Source: Mesostigma viride (lineage: Eukaryota > Streptophyta > Mesostigmatophyceae > Mesostigmatales > Mesostigmataceae). From it: a DNA stretch of 62,000 nt. The notes beneath the pieces are model-generated. The model had not been told where the DNA came from and made no database searches. It saw nothing but the letters and a program-made list of their open reading frames with translations. Positions 55,429-62,000 of this stretch are shown here, piece after piece (the stretch's first letter is position 1; the number at the start of each line of letters is the position of its first letter). The stretch spans positions 280,001 through 342,000 of the forward strand of contig RPFO01000027.1 in assembly GCA_009746045.1 (NCBI GenBank), read 5' to 3'. Made by a program: the position numbers and the translations under genes.

Positions 55429-56564
55429 CTGCATGTAGATAGCTGTCACCAATGGTTGTTTGAGCTTTCCTTTGTTATGATGATGTGACAAGACTACAAT
55501 GTGCTGAGCCAACCATGGTTGACATGCATGACTGCATGCAAGCTATATATACCATGTTCCTACTTGGTTCCTTGCCCTCCATAGTCCCAGTTTGTCATCC
55601 ATGCCGGGGAGGACAGTTTAGGAGGTGTTGTTGAGTTGATTAGCTTGGTTGTCATCAACCTTACACTCTAACCTAGGAGAAACATAGGAAATGCTGCTTA
55701 GGCATATTAGGGCTACCATCGTCAAGGCTATGAACATATTTACAAGGCTGGCCATGCTGGAGGGATGATGAAGACATATGAGGTGCGTGGCCACCCCTTC
55801 GTACATTGTAAACATACTCAGCATGGTTTTGGTGCATGTTGGATGGCATACGAAGTGGCACTGTGGGGTTACTAACTTACTGAGTGGTCCTTAGCGCCTT
55901 GTCAGGTGGTCATATAGGAAACCCATCAACTTGAGTAGTTCTTGTCACAATGACCCCCCACGTTGAGCATGCGTTGCCGTCAGCGTGCAAGAGTTAATTA
56001 TGTGTGCTTTGGTCAGTTTGCAGATGTCCTTGATGAAGAAGGAGGTGCTAGTGTGGCTGAATGGTTACTCTAATTTCCTTGTAGAGTCTACATGGGTGGC
56101 CGTCTTGGAATGGTTGTAACTTGGGCAGTTCTTGTCAGAATGGCGTCAAACCTTGAACATAGGAGGTACCGTATGTGCAGAGGTTGGCAGCATGTGGTTT
56201 GGCCAGTTTTTGCATGGTTTGGATGGATAAAGGGGTGTTTATGGTGTAAGATACACTAAGAAACCTCCCTTAGCTTCGTCACAGGTGGCTACCTAGGAAA
56301 TCCATCAACTAGAGCTGCGCTCGTCAGAATGACCTGAAAATTTGGGGCTGCATGTCCCCCCACCTGTAATATTTGGGAATATATGGTGGAGCATGATATG
56401 ATGTGTTTATGATTTGATTTTTTTTTTTTGGATTAAAAAAGTACCTGTTTTGCGGGAAATCCATCAACGTGAGTAAACATTCTTATTTCTTGGTCCCAAT
56501 TAGGTAGAATTTCTCAAAAGTGGGGGAACTATGCGGGAATATATGATTTGGTCCCAATATGTTT

Positions 56565-56869
56565 TAAAAATATAATTACTTACAGCAGAGTGAAATCACT
56601 CAAACCAAAGCAAACGCCCAGCTATAAACCTATATACAGAGCCATGTCAAAGCTCTATACTACGATAAGACCAATGGAAACGCCTAACGGGAGGAACCTA
56701 ATAGCCCTGCTGCACCGCAAAATCAGCCCGCGTACGGCGGAGCATGATGTCAGCCATGGCCCGAGTCAGCGCCACCGACAGGCGCTGACGCCAATATGAC
56801 GTCCAGGTCCGCGCCGACCATGGGGCCCGCTGGCCCTCCAGGTCCAGCCGGTCCTCCCGGAGCCGGCAA
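56565..56869 (-). mobile_element. SINE-like element S2
   Basis: 305 bp flanked by the 12-bp TSD CCCAATATGTTT at 56553-56564 and 56870-56881, inside E2. Near-identical to S1, including the CATGGGGCCCGCTGGCCCTC segment. Confidence 0.92.
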
Positions 56870-57092
56870 CCCAATATGTTTGCCCATTGTCCTAGGGAAA
56901 ATGTGACTAAAATAGCGTCTTTTTCTATTTTTAGCGCGTTACCGGTGTATGGTGGGGGCTAGTACCCCCCCCAAGTGGCTGGAAAATTTTTTTAAAATCA
57001 TATTTATGGTCCCCAATCATCATTGGATTTTTTGCACATGCATAGGTATGGTTTCCAGAAAAGTGCCCTTTAGGCATGTCCCCTCCCCTTAA

Positions 57093-58201
57093 ATGGTATC
57101 CAACTCACTGTTATAAATATCAGTCAGTTAACAACTTGGCATCATAATGCCCACAAACCAACCTAATAACAATTTTACCACCCATATTGGGACCAAAGCA
57201 CACACACATATGGACCTCCTTGGGGTTCACGTCATTGGTCATATTGCAATGTCCTATGGGTGCTAAATATAGCACCCCCTGCCAGGGGGTGCGCAGGGTG
57301 CGAGAAAAGAGACACATATAATGCAATATTAGATGTCAAATCACGCTTGTTGGTCCTGGTCTTGCCAAGGCAGTTGAATGGGAAGCTAGCCAGTAAGTGC
57401 ATCTGAACACTGACATCATGGGTTGTCCCAGGGACCCAGCTGCGGCACTAAAAATAACTGCCCGCTATAAATAGCGGACAGTTTGGCTGGTGACGTTTGC
57501 TAGCATTACAAAGCTAAATTCTTATCCCCTAGCAACAAAAAACATCATGGATGATCAAACATGCTAATTACATCCTGTCCAGGCTGCAGAACATCCATCA
57601 TAGCATATAAAGATACCCTAAGCTCGTCTGGATTTGTACTAGAACACGCAATTTGTAGTTCATTTTGAAAAGTTGTATTTTATTGAATTTAAAGTTTCCA
57701 CTTAAGTCTCTGAGGAAGGGGAAGTTCATAGGACCCGTGACACCGTGACATCGTGACACCGTGACACCGTGACACCTCAAAATGCATATAAACACACATC
57801 TTTGCAGGTATGCAGTGATTATTAATGGGGATGATGTATTCAATGGGTCATTGCAAGTTTTACCTATGCTTCTGACACCGTGACACCGTGACACCGTGAC
57901 ACCGTGACACCGTGACACCGCAAATACCACGTATACACCTTCATAATAATCCTAGTAGAGACATTCATTTCTCCATACATCTCGGTCATCTCACCATATA
58001 TCGTCTCATGTTGATGTATTCTTGTTGTGCGTGTAGGTACCTTGCCGGGTCATGACAAGTTCAGCCATTCCTCGTTTATGCGGTCCAACGTCGCTTCAAT
58101 AGGGCATGTGATTAATATCTGGTAACAACTTATATATGTTGGCACGCCATGCGTCCAGGAATAGTTGTCTCACTTAATATGCATGCAAGCAACCATCAAA
58201 A
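57093..58201. other. Region without a gene; GACACCGT minisatellites
   Basis: No recognised coding sequence. Two tandem (GACACCGT)n arrays, at about 57736-57776 and 57872-57922. 58148-58172 carries the CATGCGTCCAGGAATAGTTG motif also seen at 32.03 and 44.75 kb. Confidence 0.5.
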
Positions 58202-58606
58202 TCACTTTGTCATGAAATCACTTGCCGGGATTTCAGTTTCTCGCTGGCCGGCCTGAAAAAGCTGGTTCTTTATAAACTCTTTCCGATCCGCAGGCTTCTT
58301 AGACCACATGTCGGTCCTCATCGTCCTGAGCTCCTCGAAATGCACGCTTCTCAAACAATGGCGGCCACAACCACAGTCCCAGTCCCTGCAAAGTGCCGCA
58401 GCCAAGGACGAATCCTGGGTGCATTTCGCCAACACGGCGGCTGCAGATAACCGGACCCCGCGCCTCGCCATCATATTGAACACGACGACGCCCAGGAGTA
58501 ATAGCAAGAAGAACATTCCCAAAACCTGCCAACCCAGCGCCCCCGCACTGGGCTCCATGAAAACGCCGGGTCTCGCCATGGCTATGTCAACTGGGCAATG
58601 TTGCAA
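58202..58606 (-). CDS. Unrecognised small protein with a membrane segment and a cysteine cluster
   Basis: The most likely start is ATG 58579 or 58606. A strongly hydrophobic segment (VLGMFFLLLLLGVVVFNMMA) near the N terminus is followed by a basic patch, then DWDCGCGRHCLRSVHFEELR and MRTDMWSKKPADRKEFIKNQ to a stop at 58202. The C-x-C-x3-C plus R-x5-W/F plus K/R-E-F pattern occurs, as far as I recall, at the start of uncharacterised transposon-like proteins, so this may be a relic exon. No catalytic domain. Confidence 0.35.
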   Translation of the reverse strand: MQHCPVDIAMARPGVFMEPSAGALGWQVLGMFFLLLLLGVVVFNMMARRGVRLSAAAVLAKCTQDSSLAAALCRDWDCGCGRHCLRSVHFEELRTMRTDMWSKKPADRKEFIKNQLFQAGQRETEIPASDFMTK

Positions 58607-58844
58607 ACATCATTTGTCCCCCCCCCTCCCCATCTATTTCTACGTTGGCAGATGGCAAACGTAGATCCCCACGCCATGTGTGGGGGGGAATAAAACATGG
58701 CAGACCGGGATGTCACGCCAGCCCGGTCTGCCCGAGTTGTTTAGCCCATGTTACCTCATTTGGCAGCGATCACCATCGCTGCCGCTCTCGTGAATTCGGG
58801 GTGAAAGCGCACGGTGTCACGGTGTCTCGACATGTTTGTAGTTG

Positions 58845-59085
58845 GTTTGTAGTTGGTGTCTCGGTGTCTCAGAAACTCGTGGTCCGCATTGAGTGGGTGT
58901 CACGGTGTCACGACATCTGATTGGCCCGGTTCAGATTCGTTTTTTTTTTAATTTTTTTTTAATTCGTTTTTTTTTTTTTTTAATTTGGGGCGAATCTGAA
59001 CCGGGCCAATCAGATGTCGTGACACCGTGACACCCACTCAATGCGGACCACGAGTTTCTGAGACACCGAGACACCAACTACAAAC
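58845..59085. repeat. 95-bp perfect inverted repeat with T-rich loop
   Basis: Arms 58845-58939 and 58991-59085 are exact complements (starting GTTTGTAGTTGGTGTCTCGG); the 51-bp loop is mostly T. Similarity extends a further ~15 bp outwards with an 11-bp duplication. The arms contain GACACCGT-like units. It could be a foldback transposon relic or a hairpin-RNA source. Confidence 0.96.
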
Positions 59086-60049
59086 ATGTTGAGACATGGG
59101 TGTCACAACCGATGTCACAAGGTGTGCAGCAGGTATTTCCTTTCAATCCCCGAGGAAATTATCAACCATTCATCGGCCATTCTGGTCAGGATAGCTAAGA
59201 ATGGCTAGCGAATAAAAAGGCAGTATCGAGGCTGGAAATTTTAGTGTATGCTCCTAGGGTCATATATTACTTGCCGTTATTTTTTTTCGCCACAAATTCT
59301 GCGGAGTCCTTCCATTTTGGCGTCATTCACAGGTGGGTGCCTGTTTTGTCGCCGATTTTCTCTCGACCCCACCTACCTGCAGCAAAAAATTTTCCCGATG
59401 AAAGTCGCCCTAACATCTGGTTTTTGACACTAACCGACGCATTTTTTAGTTTTTAAGGCCTTGACCGAAGCACTTTTTTCATTACCGGCTCAGTTTGCTT
59501 TAACCGAGCTGGCGCGATTTTTAATCCAATTTCTAGGCTGGGCCAGGCGTCGCAGACCCGTAATCCGTTTTTAAGTGCTTTTGTGCCCGATATCGTGTCT
59601 TTTGCAGGCGTTCTTGGCATCAAAGACGCCGTGGCGTCAGGGGCTAAAACGGACCTCCGCACGTTCGTTAACTGCGGCGAGCATGTCAATGCCGCCAGCA
59701 ATTTTTGCTGCCGCGTCTGTGAAACGATTGCGATGCAAGACCGTTGTCGACGTGACGGAGTGGTATGTGCACATTCAGGTGCGAATTTCTTCGCTGTTGA
59801 AACCCCGGCCGGTAGCAGACAAGTATTTCACCGTATCCCCTTTCCCCGAGTCTCTCTTTTCCGTCATGTTTTCATCTTACGGAAAGCGCGTATAAAGCAT
59901 CAGTGAGCGACAGTATGATGGCGAGCCGTTTGCTCGCATCAGGGCTGTGCGGCTTATTCTAGAGAGAAGCGACATCAAGCAGATTTTGCAGCCGGATGTG
60001 AGGGAGGGGCCCTGCTGGGGTGGGAATAAACTGCTGTGAGTGACCGATC
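59086..60049. other. Region without a confident gene
   Basis: A splice-like acceptor (TCTTTTGCAG, ending at 59609) and donor (GTATGT, about 59762) bracket a segment open in two frames, possibly an exon of an unknown gene (plus). Nothing matches a known family. Confidence 0.3.
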
Positions 60050-60787
60050 CACTCCCTTCCTCCCTCCCTCCCTCCCTCCCTCCCTCCTCCCTCCCTCCCT
60101 CCCTCCCTCCCTCCCTCCCCCCTCCCTCCCTCCCTCCCTCCTCCCTCCCTCCCTCCCTCCCTCCCTCCCTCCCTCCCCCCTCCCTCCCTCCTCCCTCCCT
60201 CCCTCCCTCCCTCCCTCCCTCCCTCCCTCCCTCCCTCCCTCCCTCCCTCCCTCCCTCCCTCCCTCCCTCCCTCCCTTCCTCCCTCGTGAACTCACTCGTG
60301 GACTCACTCACTCGTGGACTCACTCCCTCACTCACTCACCCACCCACCCACCCACCCACCCACCCACCCACCCACCCACCCACCCACCCACCCACCCACC
60401 CACCCACCCACCCACCCACCCACCCACCCACCCACCCACCCACCCACCCACCCACCCACCCACCCACCCACCCACCCACCCACCACCCACCCACCCACCC
60501 ACCCACCACCCACCCACCCACCCACCCACCCACCCACCACCCACCCACCCACCCACCCACCCACCCACCCACCCACCCACCCACCCACCCACCCACCCAC
60601 CCTCCCCCCACCCACCCACCCACCCACCCACCCACCCACCCACCCACCCACCCACCCACCCACCCACCCACCCACCACCCACCCACCCACCCACCCACCC
60701 ACCCACCCACCCACCCACCCACCCACCCACCCACCCACCCACCACCCACCCCCCACCCACCCACTCACTCACTCACTCACTCACTCA

Positions 60788-60831
<44 letters not shown>

Positions 60832-60835
60832 CTCA

Positions 60836-60867
<32 letters not shown>

Positions 60868-60985
60868 CTCACTCACTCACTCACTCACTCACTCACTCAC
60901 TCACTCACTCACTCACTCACTCACTCACTCACTCACTCACTCACTCACTCACTCACTCACTCACTCACTCACTCACTCACTCACT
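60050..60985. repeat. Compound tetranucleotide array: (CCCT)n, (CCCA)n, (ACTC)n/(ACGC)n
   Basis: 60050-60285 is (CCCT)n with CTCC variants; 60338-60760 is (CCCA)n; 60762-60985 is (ACTC)n with two (ACGC)n blocks (60787-60870). Long Pro/Ser, Pro/Thr/His and Leu/Thr/His open frames are artefacts. Confidence 0.97.
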
Positions 60986-61592
60986 TAGTAACTTGCACAT
61001 GCACCACATGCGCAAGGAGGACACCAAGAGCTTCACCAACCACCGTCGAAAGCTTGGCTGTGATGCCAAGGGCAAGGGTGTGGGGGTGTCCATGTTGACA
61101 CAGTGCATGAAGGCTGACAAGGTCAGGCAGAGATTGTGCAGGGAGGTGCCACTACCTCCTAGCTAGCGATACCGAGATGAGGGCGCGCAAACGCATCAGC
61201 GCCATGCCGCGTGTTGAGTAATTTGCAACTACATTACTTGGCATGCTGTGGGTGCACGTGTAAAATGACCTTTCTAGCCATGCATGCGACAGCTGCCAAT
61301 ATTATGTTCAGCAAGCTCCTCCGTATAATAGAAATTGCGTGAGCATCCACATGGCCACATGTGCATATTGTCAGCTGTGTCTATATCAATGAACTTTTAT
61401 GTATGTCTCCTGGACGGGTTGTCTTACATCACTCGTGAATGGTTTCCATGTTTTAGTGAGTCATCTTATTTGAGTTGACCAGATTGTCTCCTTGATATTC
61501 CACACTGGCAGTTTCGCATCCATGGGTAAGAATTTGTAATGGAAACTGGCAGGTATGGCATTGATAACTCTACCAAATAGAACATGATGGGC
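60986..61592 (+). other. Short unassigned frame and divergent satellite sequence
   Basis: 61007-61166 keeps an open frame out of the repeat (MRKEDTKSFTNHRRKLGCDA ... ADKVRQRLCREVPLPPS), possibly a relic exon; no family recognised. From about 61500 the sequence begins to resemble a diverged unit of the 173-bp satellite. Confidence 0.3.
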
Positions 61593-62000
61593 CTGAATTT
61601 TTGTGGAATGTCTGAAATCATGATGGCTAAGATGCATGCAAGTTTCCAGCCTCAACAGAGCACATCTTGTACGGAAACTGCACTGAAATGTGATGAAAAA
61701 TACGAAAAACGTGCATTTTTGGTAACATTTGTGAGCAAACTGACATCAAATACCCTCTGATGGTTCTGAATTTTTGTGGAATGTCTAAAATAATGATGGC
61801 AAAGATGCATGCAAGTTTCCAGCCTGAACTGAGCACATCTTGTATGGAAACTGCCATGGAATGTGATGAAAAATACGAAAAACGTGCATTTTTGGTAACA
61901 TTTGTGAGCAAACTGACATCAAATACCCTATGATGGACCTGAATTTTTGTGGGATGTCTAGAATAATGATGTTTAAGATGCCTACAAGTTTCCAGCCTCA
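61593..62000. repeat. Tandem satellite, 173-bp period, running off the window
   Basis: The phrase CTGAATTTTTGTGG recurs at 61593, 61766 and 61939, exactly 173 bp apart, with high similarity between units (TTCCAGCC..GAGCACATCTTGTA, TGATGAAAAATACGAAAAAC). At least 2.3 units are present and the array continues past 62000. Confidence 0.93.

Larger units (their letters stand above)
54494..57088. mobile_element. TTAA-flanked transposon E2 (GGGGA-ended family)
   Basis: TTAA at 54490-54493 and 57089-57092. Terminal inverted repeats GGGGACGGGACATGCC and GGGGAGGGGACATGCC (one mismatch in 16). Left half matches E1's right half in inverted orientation. It contains a spliced gene candidate (54963-55428) and SINE S2. 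No transposase recognised. Confidence 0.88.

Noticed and set aside
56548-56799. 83-codon frame repeated in SINE copies (also 26856-27161 and 51461-51700)
   Set aside because: It runs antisense to the SINE and reuses flanking bases; the repeat is better explained as a short retroelement with TSDs than as a gene.
57736-57922. Possible CRISPR array
   Set aside because: The GACACCGT repeat is a pure tandem array with no spacers, and the window is eukaryotic.
60036-61166. Long Pro/Ser and Thr/His/Leu frames
   Set aside because: Artefacts of (CCCT)n, (CCCA)n, (ACTC)n and (ACGC)n arrays. Only the last ~50 codons are non-repetitive and match nothing known.

Overview
This window looks like a nuclear chromosome segment from a eukaryote, most likely a microalga or related protist. 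The evidence is spliced genes with GT-AG introns, a cytosolic ribosomal protein gene (eS27) whose protein has the start and the SFRRKGD end I associate with plant and algal homologues, a eukaryotic RING/TRAF-type zinc-finger gene, non-LTR retrotransposons, TTAA-specific DNA transposons and very long microsatellites. I cannot name the species. About three quarters of the window is transposon-derived; host genes are sparse.

Host genes I can support: a three-exon RING/TRAF zinc-finger gene (241-2015, minus), an intronless aquaglyceroporin (3123-4025, plus), a two-repeat DUF7726-like nuclear protein (14273-15112, plus) and ribosomal protein eS27 (exons 34748-34750, 34944-35074, 35375-35501, plus). 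Several further open frames (44.9-45.6, 49.7-51.2, 51.8-54.0, 58.2-58.6 kb) are of unknown nature and are often frame-disrupted.

The dominant theme is an ecosystem of nested mobile elements whose borders can be read directly from target-site duplications (TSDs). There are two related non-LTR (LINE) lineages with reverse transcriptase: RT-1 (copies B at 16356-23231 and D at 39662-42670) and RT-2 (G at 9197-11127 plus fragments). RT-1 also shows an APE-type endonuclease. Alongside them are two families that encode only an L1-ORF1-like protein and no reverse transcriptase: ORF1-1 (A1 5179-7216, A2, C 23958-28678, K 47523-49540) and ORF1-2 (H 29217-31451, F, I). The ORF1-only elements have complete TSDs, so they are genuine ~1.7-2.0 kb units, analogous to mammalian HAL1. 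Each ORF1-only family shares its 3' terminal hairpin with one RT family, which suggests that RT-1 mobilises ORF1-1 and RT-2 mobilises ORF1-2.

On top of these sit TTAA-specific DNA transposons: a 3.4-kb piggyBac element (17428-20829, decayed transposase) inside LINE B, whose empty site is preserved in LINE D; a 1.7-kb CCCGTG-ended element (37017-38754); and a third family with GGGGA ends (E1 24307-27285, E4 38759-43882, E2 54494-57088), one copy of which carries a PHD finger. A ~305-bp SINE-like element occurs three times with clean 12-14 bp TSDs. Layout: 0-5 kb host genes; 5-12 kb nested ORF1/LINE block; 12-16 kb DUF7726 gene; 16-31.6 kb nested LINE/piggyBac/ORF1 block; 32.8-33.5 kb (CCCA)n; 34.7-35.5 kb eS27; 37.0-44.1 kb four-level nest; 44-54 kb LINE fragments, K and unknown genes; 54.5-57.1 kb E2; 57-62 kb minisatellites, a 95-bp inverted repeat, ~0.9 kb of tetranucleotide arrays and the start of a 173-bp satellite. 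Two LINE insertions are flanked by exceptionally long direct repeats (208 bp and ~331 bp).
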